From contig BBXU01001860.1 in the NCBI GenBank assembly GCA_001598975.1, forward strand, positions 18,075-82,074: a stretch of 64,000 nucleotides of DNA, written 5' to 3'. Position numbers and translations under genes: made by a program. Below, piece after piece: positions 10,495-22,542 of this stretch. The stretch is from Parachlorella kessleri (Eukaryota; Chlorophyta; Trebouxiophyceae; Chlorellales; Chlorellaceae). Position 1 is the first letter of the stretch. Every line of letters starts with the position of its first letter. Below the pieces are notes generated by a model. It saw nothing but the letters and a program-made list of their open reading frames with translations, searched no databases and was not told where the DNA came from.

Positions 10495-13400
10495 TCATGA
10501 CAGACGGCTGGGCAGCTGCTCCTTCGCCAGCCCCAGTGCTGGCTGTGCATTTGCATGGGCTGGATCAGGAGACGCGGGAGCTGGCAATGCCAGAGGAGCA
10601 GAACTGTCTCCATGAAAGAACAGCTCATCGAGCACATCGTCCACCAGCTGGTTCATAGAGGGAGACCACATAGTGCTCTGTCGCCTGCAAGGCATTCATG
10701 CAGGACATGTCATGGCAGGATGCTGTAGTTGAGACCAATGCCACAGGGAACCTTAAGCAGGGTCAGAAGGCTGTCATGCAGCGACTATATGTTGCTTACC
10801 CTAGCATGCCGCTGTTGGACCTTGGCGTGGCATGCCCACTACTGCAGCGTGAAGATGCTAGGGAGGCGGACATGCTGCAAGGGAGCAATGAAGGCACCCC
10901 GCCTGACGGTGCTGTGCCCCCAGCCACCAGGGCCGCCCCATCGTCTACGGGTGGGCGAAGGGGCCCAGAAGTGTCTGTCAGCTCAACAACTGCAAGGCTA
11001 GCCTGGTAGCATGGCTCCAGACGAGGCTGCTCTGCCCCCGCCTTTGCGTCCGCCGGACCGCTGACTGTGTCCTGCTTTGGAGGCACAGCCGGCTGTCCCT
11101 CCTCCAATCGTGGCGGGTGAGCCTGCGGCTTCTGCAGTATGGCACAGAGCTGCTGCAGTCTAGCACTTGGATCGCTGCAGTCCAACTGCAAGCTGCTGGT
11201 CAGGTTGCCGGCAGGTGCTCCTCTATGCTCTTCTAAGGTGTTGCAATTGGTAGTAGGGGTTGTTCGACAGCAGGCTTCAACGTCGCCGGCTTCGGTCTGG
11301 CTTCTCCCAGCCGCTCTGCTGTCCTCCAACAGGCCATTGGGATCTTCTGGGTGCTTCGTCGACAGCTGGGGCTGAAGCAGCAGTACAGATGCATAATCAT
11401 AGCCGCTTTCAGTTGCACGTCCAGGTGCCGCATGCTGAGACTGCAGCTGACGGCGGCGAGCGCGCCATCTTTCCAGTATGTCATCTGCACCTCCTTGCCC
11501 TGGCTGTGATGCAGGGATGTCAGCACGAAACGCTCCACTTCCCGCTGTTCCACTTGGCCTGCCCAAGGAAGGATCGGCACTTGCGACTCGTTGCTGCAAG
11601 TGTGGCGCACTGGGACCAAGGGATTTGCTGTGAAGTGCAAGGGCTGGTGGAGTGGACTGAGGTCTAGCAGCCTCCACAAGCCCCGCTGTTGCTGCTGATG
11701 AGCGGCCTGTGAAGCTGCTGGCGTCACCCGCAAGCAAAAGGTACTTGCTGTACCGGCCCAGGCCTGCCTGGGGATATGCAGGTGTTATGGCAGCCCTGCC
11801 AGAAGCAGCCATGGAAGGAGCAGCAGCAGACGATGACGAAAATTGCCCAGAGGAGGTAAGCACCACCGCAGTGTGCGTGCTGGATGGCTGGCGTGCCTGC
11901 ACGAGCGCCAGTGGATGCCACTGACGCTGCGGAGATTTGGCAGGGCTAACAGAAGGTCCTAACCAAGCTCCCTGCTGTTGGGGACAGTGCTGAATGGCTG
12001 CTATCTGCTGTTGACGAGATGAGCTGCCAGATGAAGAAGCAGGGCTTGTCTCGTTAGCTGCCTGCGCAAAGGCACACAGCTCCATCAGGTGCCAACAAGG
12101 GCCACAGTGTCGTAGTCCCACTGTCAGGGCACAACACAGCTCTTTGGCAGCCTGGCCACTTTCTGGACAAATCCATCCGCTCTGGGAACGTGAAAACACA
12201 CCTGGCGTTCTGCCCGTCTCCTTCTCCGCCAAGCTTCCAGCACATCCTCTTGCTGTGAGCCCGCCGCAGACTTTCCAGCCCAGGCTCTGCCCATCGACAT
12301 GCTCCTGATTCTGCTGAGGCCGCTTAGCTGAGAAAAGTTCGAAGAGACAGCTGGGGAGGAAGCTTCACGCGTTTCAGGCAAGACTGAACTCGCAGATCCT
12401 TGCTGCACTGCCATAAGTTGTGTGGGGTAGTCAAGGCACCTAGCCGCCCTGCCTGGCACCTCTTGCCACCTTGAGGTTGACACCTGGGCCTCATCAAGTG
12501 TTGCTGCTGCTGCTGCTGAAACAGGTTTGGGGGCCTGAGTGACTACCAAAGCTGCGGACAAGCGGCGCGCCTGGGGATCTTGCTGGCCCGCCTCCAGGCG
12601 GGGATTATAACTTGATAGTGCAGCGCCTTGCTGGTCCTTGATGGCAACTTTGGCTGCTGCGATATGTTGCGCCAAGGCAACTCCACAGGGTGCGACTGGT
12701 TGGTTAGCAGGCAGCCCCCCGTCGAGGGCAGATAGGCTAGACCGCAAGCGCTCCAGGCGATTCTGCATGGCAGCCGCGGCAGCCTGCAAGCTTGGTTGCG
12801 GAAGCCGGGCCTCAAGGGACCCCAGATGTTCAGTGGCTGCATCAGCCCAGCTGTCGACGCTGCCAGCTGGCTCCTGGGGGCTGCTGAACGACGCGGGGGC
12901 AACAGCATCTGCCTGAACGCCTGCTTCGACATGTGCAGCCTGCCTGTCTTTAGCTCTTACGTCTAGTGATGCAGGGCTTGGTTCCTGCAACGCAGAAGGA
13001 CTACTTGGTCAGTTACACAAAAAAACAGTCATTTAGCTAGGTTGCCAACCCACAAGGAGTGGCCAGCCACAGCAGTCACTTGACAGTGGAAGCAGCGAAA
13101 GACAGACTAGGTATCCTTGTTCAATAGTAATATCTGTAAAACTAGGACAAGTGCAATAGTTCCTTTTGCATCACAACCAGCTAAGGTATGCAGAGCTTCT
13201 GCCCGCTCCTGGCTGCAAGCGCACGCACCTGTGATCCAATATCGTCCTCAGCGAAAGCTAGAGCTTGTAAGGCTCTGGGTTTTCCAAGGCTGGATGATGT
13301 ACGGCTGGGATATAAGCTGCGCCGATCAGCCCCCTGTGTCGGGAGGTTGTCTGGAAGCAACCCCGAGTTGATATCATCCAGCAGCAGATCCAGGTCATCA

Positions 13401-13840
13401 TCAGAAATGCCTGCCACCGCTGGCTGTACGACAGTGGAATGGAGGGACTGCTGACACTCAGGTATTGTTGAGACAAGGTGTCCACCGGACGTCGCTGTTT
13501 CCTTCAGTTGCTGGGCGGCCGCACGTAGCTTTTCGCTGCGTGACCTAGCTGCTAGCTGCTTCAATCGGTCTGCCGGCGTCTTTGAGCAGTTAAGCTGCGA
13601 TGCAGCGACCTCCTCCAGGCCCCTCCTGCTGCCACTGCCATCCCAGGCTGTGCTCCGATCCTTGGCCTCCTCGGCGCCTGCAACCTTGGACCAACTTGCC
13701 AGCCCTCCCTGGGCTCCTGAGTCCCAGCTAGAGGCTGCGAAGGTTGGTTTGTTGCGGTTCCCTGCACACGCACAGCGTGTCAGCCGTTGGGAAGTGATCC
13801 AGCGCACTTTCCCTTCCAGAGCCAAGTGCGATGCACACAC
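10495..13840 (-). CDS. Unknown Ser/Ala/Gln-rich protein with WRxRRR motifs (4 exons)
   Basis: I do not recognise this protein. Exons in transcript order: 13840-13229, 12984-12202, 12061-10800, 10684-10495; phases agree, about 947 residues. The first exon may really begin at an acceptor near 13770, so the N-terminus is uncertain. The sequence is mostly low complexity (Ser, Ala, Gln, Pro). What stands out are short acidic-basic modules: SDDDLDLLLDDI in exon 1, DVLEAWRRRRRAERQ at the end of exon 2, DDILERWRARRRQLQ in exon 3 and DDVLDELFF in exon 4. The WR-type motifs look like amphipathic basic helices, perhaps for binding a protein or nucleic acid. No membrane segment or signal peptide is seen. 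It is divergent from the CRWN-like gene with about 350 bp between starts. Confidence 0.6.
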
Positions 13841-14188
13841 CTAGCACCGCTCCGCGCCGGAGCTTACTATGGGTGAAACCGTCGCTGGCTTGAGTGCTCC
13901 ACATACACAGGCCAGCTGTCGCAGCTAGTGCTTACTGGGCAGCCTGATCTGAGGTTGACTAGCCAGGGGCTGTCAAGTGTGAGCATTTCGTAATGCGAAT
14001 TTAGGGTAAACATGTGGAGGTAACACACGAGCTCCCTTCCCCTCTGCCCAACTCGCCTTGTACTGGAAAGTACGGCAGGCTGAATGCATTCAGTCGATCC
14101 AAGCAGAGTGTTCCACATTGCATTTGGCTGTACCTTTATCACATTGGACTACCTATCTTATTGCACACTGCTTGTGGACTTTGATGAC

Positions 14189-17100
14189 ATGAATACACCT
14201 GCCAGGGTGTCACCTGCCCCTCCTGGCTCCGTGTGGAGTCGGTTCAGGTAAGCAGGATCTACTCATGCCACCTTGTTGGCAGTGATAAGTGTGCTATGGT
14301 ATTCATCACACCGCGCCATCAGCTGCAACATGTGTTACTAGCGGCCACCACGTTTCTCCCTGGCTGCAGGCAGGAGGGCGGCTTTGATTTGAATGGCGTA
14401 CCTCGTGCGGAAGCTGGGGACCTTGTCAGCAGGGTGGCCGAGCTGGAGGCACAGGTGGCTGGGTGGTTGTGTTTGCGCTGTGTGTTGCGGCAAGCAGGCT
14501 GCCGTGGCCGGCTTCCTGCACACTCATATTGAAGGTGCCACAGCCTGAGGGTGTATATGTCGCCTTGTCTGCTTGCAGCTTGCTGAGGTGGAGGCCAAGT
14601 ATGAGGAGGCCTGCAGGGACCTTGAGGGTGCTAATGCATATTTTCAGGTGCGTCCCTGGGTTACCTGTGTGTATGCCATATCCCGTACGTAACCAAGCCT
14701 AACCCCAACCCTGCCAAGCCTGATTTTGAGCTGGTGGTCTAAACTGCCGTGGGCACAAGTTTAGGCCGGTTGGGTTGCTTGCCCACGTCCCATGTTGCCC
14801 GCTGTCACCTTGCCTATGGGTCTGCTGGACCAGGCTGAGAGGGATAGCTAGCGCGGGGCCTATGCAACAGGGGAAAGCTCACCCACTACTCAGGTCCAGT
14901 TGGGCTAGCCAACGTTGTTGACAGCTATGCATGAGTCTGTGCTCCCCTGCCCTCCTGTTATGTTTCCTATATGGCATGCATTCCCTGGCTTTACTTGTAC
15001 TAGTCCCTAGAAGGACAACCCAACCATGTACCAGCCATAGCGTCAGCCCCTTTGACAGCACATGATTTTTGCTCTATGAGAAGCGTCACCACCATCCTGC
15101 GCTTATGGTGCAGAACTTGGAGGCGGAGGTGCTGAGGGCGTCTCAGGAGTATTTGAGGGACAAGCGCCACTTCGAGGAAGAGGCGAGGGCACAGGACAAG
15201 AAGATCAGCGACCTCAAGCAGCAGCTGGGAGCAGAGCGCACTGGCAGGCAAGGAGGGGACGGTGCATTAGGGGCCTGCCCACCTGCTGATCAAGAACAGG
15301 ATGGTTTAATGTTTTCTGATGTTGCATGGGAATTGATGGGCTTGCGACTGATACCTGTAGATGGCTACGCCCTACGTGTAAGTGCGGGTGGTGGCGCCAG
15401 CCCTGTGGGCAGTGTGGACAGTCCCGTACTAAGGCAAGCATTGCAAGTCAGGCCTGCTTGCGTCTGCACGCTTGGCCGGTGCTATAATACTCGGCGGTCG
15501 CAATGCCTCCACACGCTGGCTCGTGGCTGCAGGGATGCTGCGGAGACACAGCTGGCGGCCTTGCAGGACCGCGCGCAGCAGCTGGAGTCAGAGCTTGCGG
15601 GGCTGCGAGAGGTGCAGCAAGCGCTTCGACGCGACCGAGACGATGCGCTGGCAGCGGAAGCCGCTGCCGCTGAGGCCCGCGAGGCGGCCACGGCCGCTCA
15701 GCTGGTTGCAGAGCAGGAGGCGGCGGGAGCTAAGGAGGCAAGGGAGCGCGCGGAGGCCAATGCGCAGAAAGCGGTAGTGGAAGCACAGAGGTGGGCTTGC
15801 TGTATGCTGCTCGCAGCAGGGAGCTATTGTGGGGGCGTGCAGGGAATGGCACAGCTGTGGCTGCCAAGGCGGCAAGGGAGCAAGCAGAGAGCTACCAGAG
15901 AGAATATGTTGGGATGTGCAGGCGCCGGGGTGGGTTGAGTGTATGCGTCTTGCTGGGTTGATACAGGGCTGCGCTTGGAATGCTGGAGGGTCCTCCTCAT
16001 GAGGTTTCAGTTTCATTTCCATGCCCTCTCTGCGCGCTGCAGGCGTGAGGATGCTTGCTCCCGCAAGCTGGCGCTGTTGGACAGCCGAGAGGAGCAGTTG
16101 GACCAGCAGGAAGCGGGATTGCAAACGAGGAAAGCGGAGGTGCAGCAGCTCGAGGCGGCGGCTGAGCTGCTCTCGTCCGAGCTTGAGGAGCTGCAGGCCG
16201 GGCTAGCCCTCAGGTAGTCTATGTGGTGACAGCGCCCCTGGCCTGCATTCTATGCAGTTCGGGCGGGCGGCGGGCCAGCGACATGCAGCTGATTCTCAAG
16301 GGGCTGCGGGTCGGCCTACCGGGGGGTAGCCTAAGAACAGTAGCAAGCGAGGGCTGCGAAGACAAGTGGGAACAAATAATAGATGCCCCACTATCCCACC
16401 CAACGTGGGGGCTCGCCCGGCTGTTGTAGGCAGCAGAGCGGCAACGGCAGCTGGAACGATAGGGTCAGCTCTGGTGTGGAACCCTTGTACAATCTGCAGG
16501 GAAGGCCATGTGTAAACAGCGTGGGAACGCAGCACCGCAGCTTCGCTGGCACCAGGCCTACAAGTATATACCTGGAATCGACCATGTTTGGGCTTGTGCG
16601 TGCAGGGAAGCTTCAGTGGCGGAGCGGGAGCGGCAGCAGGAGGTGCTGGAGCAACAGCAAGCGGCTGCAGCGGACGAGCTGGCAGGAAGAGAAGCCAGGC
16701 TGGTTGTGGCCGAAGCAGAGCTCGCCCAACAGGTGGCTACGCGTTGTCAAGAGTAGGAGTGGTTTGCACGCAGGGTGTTGTGCCAATTTGTGATGTGATA
16801 ATGCCCAGGCTTCACAAAGTGTTTACAGTGGAGCTTGCATGCTTGAGGGTGGTGGGGGTACAGCGGGGGTGGCTACCCGTCAAGAGGCAACTGGCTGCCC
16901 CAGAGGAGCGAAGTTGCCTAGTGGGTAGTGCAGGTGCTCGTTGATCGTGCTGGGAGCAGGTCCAAGCATGCCTGGTCTAGCCTGGAGAATTGGAAGGCTC
17001 AATCCTAACCCATGGCGGAGGACACTGCATAGCAAAGCAAAAGAGGGTCAGGGTGGCTCGCTAAGCAACAGTGCCTGCACAGCAGGTGCCAGTCACCCAA

Positions 17101-20100
17101 TGTGGGCCCCTGACGTTTTGTGGGTGCAGTCCCAAGCCTTGGAGGAGCAGGCCGCCTCGCTCGCCCAGCAAGCAGCGGCCCTTGAGCAGCAGGTGGCCTC
17201 GCTGACTGAGCGCTCAACCGCTCTGGAAGCGCGCGCAGCTGACGTGCAGCAGCATGAGGCAGCCCTGGCTGAGCTGGCGGCAGCCCTTGAGGCGCGTGAC
17301 GTTGAGGTGCGGCAACAGGAGGCAGCCCTGGAGGGGCGTGAGGTGGGCGTGAGGCAGCTGGAGGCAGCACTGGAGGAGCGGCAGGAGCAGGTGCAGGCCG
17401 CGGAGGAGCAGCTGGAGGGGCGAGAGCAGGTTGGTTGGTAGTGAGAGGGGTGCCTTGTTGCTGGGGTGATGTCGCGCGTCTGGGCTTACCTTAGTTGGAG
17501 GTGCAGCTGGAGGAGCGTGAGGAGGTGGTTCCCTAGGGAGAAACACTGCCGTGTGCCTGCCTGGGGTGGTGGGCTAACTTACGTCGTACCTCTGCTGGTG
17601 CGGCAGCTGAGGCAGGGGAGGACATGGGAGGGCGAGGCCCGCAAGCTGTGGCACTCTGTTAAATGGGCTTGCGTGAGCCACACCTCCAATTTTTGTACAA
17701 CATGCGTGGCCGCCGTGCAAGCGCGCTTGTGATTTCCCAAGCCCAGCACCTTGGAGCGTTGTAAGGTGTGCAGCGAAGGCAAGAATAGTGACTTGTGGCG
17801 TGCAATCTCGTTGTATGTGTGTGTGCAGGCGCTGCAGGGGCTCATGCCGGCAGCATCCCAGCTGCGCGCCGGCACCGCGCCTGGCCAGGCCGGCACGGCG
17901 GCAGGCGGCGCCGATGCTGATGCCGGCCCACGAGCCCAGGGGCGCGCCAGGCGACCTGCAGTGTCGAGCAGGAGCAAGGCCACCCAGGTAAACACCCACC
18001 ATTATTGCCTGGACGCTTGTTGTTATTGGTGCAGCCGAGTCCAGGTGCCACCCACGTAAAGCTGCTCTCAGCCATGCCATGCTGTACCGTGCTGCTCCGA
18101 GGAGGTCACCGCTGGTGGGACGCATTGGCAGACAGCGCAGCAGACAGCCGCGCGCTGATGCAGCCCATGCCATGCTGCTCTTGTTGATGCTATGCTGCTC
18201 TGTGCTGCACCATGTGTGTAGATCACCGCGGGTGGGACGCGCCGCCAGACCACGCGGCAGGCGGCCGCGCACCTTGTGCAGCCGGACGATGGCGAAGAAG
18301 TCATGCAGCAGCCTGCAAGGGTTGCCCTGCAAGCGCCGCAGGCAGGGTCAGCAGCAGCAGCAGCGGTAGAGGCACCTGCACAGGAGGCTGCCGTGTTGGC
18401 AGAGGCGGCGGCAGCCGGCGTGGTTGCAGGAGCGATGGCGGCAGGGGCTGAGGCAGCGGAGGGCGTGGAGGTTTCAGTGGGGCTTGCGTACGCACCAGAA
18501 GCAGCAGCGGGAGCAGCAGAGGCAGCTGCGGGGGTGGAGGTGCCGGTGGCGCCTGCAGCAGAAGCGGAGGAGGTCCCCATGGGCGAGGCGCTCCAGGAGT
18601 TGCTGCAGCCGCAGGTGGGGGCCTTGTAGGGTGGAAACCCGCTCAGGACTGCTCGCCAGGGACAAAAGTTGTGGTGGGGCAAGACCCTGCTGAGGGAGGG
18701 TTCTGTGGGCAAATCGGTTCACGCATGTGCGGGAATCGCTGCTGAAGGCACCTTCCCCCACTTGCTGGTGCTATCCATACCTTCACCAGGCCCCACGCCT
18801 GTTGCTCCCAGCCTGGGAGGAGCGCCACCCCACGTCTTGGGAATCCTGGGAGGCCATGTGCACCAGGGAGGTGCTTGCGGCACACGTCAGCCCTGCACTG
18901 TGCCGCCTCGCAACATGCACAGCCCACAGACAGGCAATGGGGTCGCCCTGCCCGCTGCCTTTTATAACAAGAAATTTGTTTTTCACAACACGTCTGCTGC
19001 AAATCCTGCCTTCTTTCCACCTTGTCGCAGCCCACAGCCAGCAAACGGGGCCGCCCCGCGCGCTCCGCCCGCAGCACCCGCGCCGCCAGCAGCCGGCAGC
19101 AGGCAAAGCGCAGGCAGCAGGAGCCGGAGGGCCACGAAGAGGTCGCCCAGCGCTTGCCTCATGCCGGACCGCAGGAGGGACATGCGGCAGCAGAGCCGCA
19201 GGTAGAGCGGCAGCAGCAGCAGCAGCAGGACGCACAGGAGGAGGAGGATCGGCAGCGGCAGCTGTTGGCAGCGGAGGGTGGAGGTGTGCCGGGTTCCACA
19301 GGGGCCAGGCGCAGCAGGCGGACGAGGGCTGTGCATGAGGAGACGACGGTAGGTGCTTGGGTTGGTGCTTCGTGCTGTCGCTCAGCAGCTGCTGGGTGCG
19401 TACAGACTAAAGGGTGGAGGGGGGGATGGTGCCTGGGTGCAGTGCTTCTAGGAGCCCATGTGCTTAGGCTGCACACGCACATGAGGGTGCGCAGACAGCA
19501 GCGAAGGCCTGGCAAAGCCAGCAGGTCTGGCTGGTACAATGCCAGGAGGTAGGTCAGCATCCACACTCCTGGTTTGCAACTGGCAAGCTGAGGTTTCTTG
19601 ACCGCAGCCATATCTTGCAGAGGTTGGGGAGGAAGGATTGCGTGGGCTATATCAAGCTTCACGCTTGCTCACTGTTGTGGAAGGCCAAGGAGGTTGCCAT
19701 GCCAGGACATCAGAAGCTCTCTCCCAACTCCCGCTTACCCGCAGGAGGAGAGCGACGTGCTGTCTGGCGACTCTGCGCGCTCCGGCGGCAGGCGCACGCG
19801 CCGCCGCATCGTGACCACCACACTGACCGTCATCCGGGAGGACGAGGGGGACCCTACCCTGGCGTTGGAAGCACCTGCTGCCTTGGAGGAGGAAGAGGAG
19901 GGGGACGGGGAGGCGGGCGGTGCGGCAGGCCTGCCTAGCTCTGCTGAGGGCGCTGAGCCAGCAGCCGTGGAGGAGGCGCCACCAAGGACCCTGCGCAGGT
20001 GTGTGGGGTGTAGGTTTGGGTCACATGGACCGCTGCAGTTGGAAGGCGGCAGGGCTGGCAGTGGTGCAGCACTTGCCAAGGACTTGTGTGCAGGCAGTGT

Positions 20101-20655
20101 GAGAGGTAGTATGGCAGGCGCTGGGGCATGTGTGCACCTGTGGTACCCCAATACCCAGCAATGATGTAGCAGGCGCCAAGAGGAGTCCTCACAGTCGGGT
20201 GCTGCAGAGTTGCAAGCCCAGTGATGGGAGTTTCAGCTGCTGGGCTGCTTGTTGGTGTGGCATTTCGCACCATACAGATGCTTGACGCTGCTTGCAACCC
20301 TTGGCTGGTGCGGCAACAAATGTGTTATCCATGGGTGGGCTGTGTACATCATGGTGCACCCTCCCACGGTTGCAGGCTGGCTCGCTGCTCTCTAGCACTC
20401 AACAGGAAATGCATTTACAGCGGCAGGGTAGCCAGTGCGCGTGGGGCCAGGTGGCCAGCTGGGTGTGGTGCTCATGCTGCGGCAGAGAAGCTGTTGCAGC
20501 CGCTCTGCTGGCACCATCGTGAGTCTTGTTGGTGGTGTTACTGCAGGAGCACCCGCAACTCCGGGCGGAGCACCACGTCGTCCCAAGCCTCAGAGCTGGG
20601 AGGGACGACCAAGAAAGCAAGCGGGCGGGGTCGGAAGAAGGCCAGTCAAGAGTGA
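14189..20655 (+). CDS. Long coiled-coil protein resembling NMCP/CRWN nuclear lamina proteins (14 exons)
   Basis: Exons: 14189-14247, 14370-14454, 14579-14647, 15114-15247, 15533-15790, 16043-16213, 16606-16732, 17130-17429, 17495-17524, 17829-17987, 18222-18614, 19031-19348, 19745-19998, 20547-20655; phases agree, about 821 residues. Intron 4 uses a GC donor. The N-terminus has VWSRFRQEGGFD then LVSRVAELEAQ, which recalls the conserved CRWN head (W-x-RL-x-EAGFD ... YIAKLE). Residues ~35-411 are heptad-rich coiled coil. Then come an Ala-rich segment, an AT-hook-like KRGRPAR (~600), RRSRRTRAVHEE (~688), GGRRTRRR (~715), an acidic block, and a final SGRGRKKASQE. Plant CRWN proteins have the same order: head, long coiled coil, RRTRSV-type and GGRRKR-type basic motifs, acidic stretch. 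It could instead be an unrelated nuclear or centrosomal coiled-coil protein. Gene structure is firm; family is tentative. Confidence 0.8.
18035..18055 (+). other. Possible 21-nt cassette exon (echo of exon 10 end)
   Basis: Within intron 10 of the CRWN-like gene, a TGCAG acceptor is followed by 21 bases (seven codons, in phase) and a CACGTAAAG donor. It resembles the real exon 10 end, ...CACCCAGGTAAAC. It could be spliced in without breaking frame, or be only a decayed duplication. Confidence 0.3.
18093..18170 (+). repeat. Echo of exon 11 5' end upstream of the real exon
   Basis: TCACCGCTGGTGGGACGC at about 18106 matches TCACCGCGGGTGGGACGC in exon 11 at about 18223, an offset of 117 bp. The similarity continues through the CAG-rich stretch. 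The upstream copy lacks the TAG acceptor and has an early stop in the matching frame. Confidence 0.65.
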
Positions 20656-21160
20656 GGGCTAGATAGTCAGGCTGATACAGGAGCAATGCATGGCACTAGG
20701 CCATTGATTAGGATGAGAATCGTCGATGTGTGTTAGGTGGCTGCCAGGATGTGTTAAAGTGTTGCACAGAGGAGCAGATTTAGCTGTGGTTAGAAGGTGC
20801 AGAGTGGGAGTAGTTGCGTTTGGCAGGTGTGCAAGTGTTAGTGGGTTGTGCTTTGCTGCGGATGCCGGCCTGCACAACATAGGCAGGACCAGTATACCTT
20901 TCTGGCTGCCTATTTTGTCGTTCATTGCACAGTGGATGTGTTAGCGTTGGTGGTGCTTAACAGGTACAACTCTTTGGTGACAGCTATTCTCGGTCTTGCT
21001 CGTTACAAGCTTCCATGTGTGAGAACCACACCTGACTGAAGCGAAGCAGCAAGAACAAAGAGACGGACCCGCACTCAGGAGAGCTATAATCAAGGGAAAA
21101 TCGGAACATGGCAGAGCAAGACAGGTGCCATGAGGCCCTTACTGTCTTGACCTGGCGCAC
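20656..21160. other. Convergent intergenic spacer
   Basis: 3' regions of the CRWN-like (+) and sulfotransferase-like (-) genes. A minus-strand TGTAA (plus TTACA near 21004) lies about 155 bases past the sulfotransferase stop and may be its polyadenylation signal. Nothing else seen. Confidence 0.4.
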
Positions 21161-22381
21161 CTACATATGCTGAATACATTGGGGGTGTTGCTGCAAGCGG
21201 TCAAGGAAGATTTCCTTCGCACATGAGTACAGCTGCGCATCGGCTGTGTCACCACAGTCCACCTCCCTAAACCTGCCTTTGCCGCCATACTCCCCCTTGC
21301 GCACCTGGTGGTACTCTATTGGGTGCAAGGGCCCGCCGAACATGGCGTGAAACAGGCACAGGGTTGCATTGTAGTGCTCGTTCAGGCCTACAAAAGCAAA
21401 CTGGTGCACACGGGCACACGCCTCCTCTACTAGATCCTCAGACGGCTCGCCCAGGTACTCTGGTGCAATGACATAATTATTGTCCCAATGAGCGTCGGCC
21501 TGCCCAGTGACATACTTCACCTGGGCACCCAGGGAAACGTGCGCCTCATGGCGCGCCTGGGTAAAAGCACATATCTCTTCTGTCGTGGCGTTCAGGTGCC
21601 TGTAGCCGTCCAGGAAGTGAAACCCAGACACCACCCTGGACCGTGGGTGCCGCAAGACCGCAAACACGTTGCGCAGCTCTGCGTCTGTGCGGTTTGCCAG
21701 GGGCACGTGGTCACCGACAGGCCACCCCGGCCGCTCGCTGGTCCTGAACCGCCTCTGGCAAGATGCAGGCAGCGGCAGCACCTCCATCTCATTCACCCTG
21801 CAGCAAAGGTCAGGATATCCGGCCATGGAGGAGCCAGCTGCCATCAGTAATGGTAGCACCTGCTCGTGATGGGATGATTGGAGAGATGATGAGAAGCATG
21901 GCTGCCCTCGCTGTCCAACCCAGCTCAAGCAGCACTCACCATACGATGCTGGAGTTGAGCTCTGGACAAGCTCGCAGTAGTACCGTGTTGCCAAAACTGG
22001 TACCAGCCTTAGGTATATGCAGCCACTCTATGAGGCCGTCCGGCAATGTCCGGCCTTCTGCGATGATAGAGAGCGGCAAATGCCCTCAATGCTTGCAGGT
22101 CCATGGTTGATTTTACGGAGCGCAGAGGTCTAGCCCGGCTTACCAGCTCTCTGGAGGTCTCTCCGCAGGGAGCAGTTTGCAATGGGAAGGCGTAATGGAA
22201 AGCCTAATATATTGCTTTTGTGGAACACATACAGTGCCTGCATCAAGCACAGAAGGTAAATGGGGCCCATCAGCGGAAGTGGAACACCAAGCCCCCAAAT
22301 GACTACCATCCCAGTTTGGCCACATACCGCACATGCTAGCGTGAGCCCGATGACCGCAAGGAGTGAGCGTGGTGCATGCAT
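21161..22381 (-). CDS. Sulfotransferase-like protein, secretory (start region uncertain)
   Basis: Likely transfers sulfate from PAPS to a carbohydrate or protein in the Golgi lumen. Firm exons in transcript order: 22057-21940 and 21797-21161. The first carries the 5'-phosphosulfate-binding loop, IEWLHIPKAGTSFGNT; the second the 3'-phosphate site, VFAVLRHPRSRVVSGFHFL. An upstream exon from ATG 22381 encodes a signal peptide or anchor (MHAPRSLLAVIGLTLACA). Joining it needs either a weak donor after GGGCTTG (GTGTTC) or a 7-nt microexon near 22145 using donor GTAAGC; I cannot decide. Potential N-glycosylation sites (NRT, NAT) are present. The length of about 270 residues is normal for a compact sulfotransferase domain. 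Substrate unknown; the neighbourhood suggests an extracellular glycan. Confidence 0.75.
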
Positions 22382-22507
22382 GGGGAGAGTATAGCTGAAG
22401 CCTGTAAGAGGGAGGGACGGTGCTTTAGAGCACGTTCGGTTCAGCGAACAGGAGCGCATAAGGAGCATGGCAAAGGGCCATACACAAGGCCCAGGTACCT
22501 ACAAAAA

Positions 22508-22542
<35 letters not shown>

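Noticed and set aside
18068..18712. Antisense open frame with an internal repeat in the CRWN-like gene
   Set aside because: The apparent protein repeat is the DNA-level echo of exon 11 read backwards.
22508..22542. CRISPR-like repeat
   Set aside because: Simple CTGG microsatellite with no spacers, in a eukaryotic genome.
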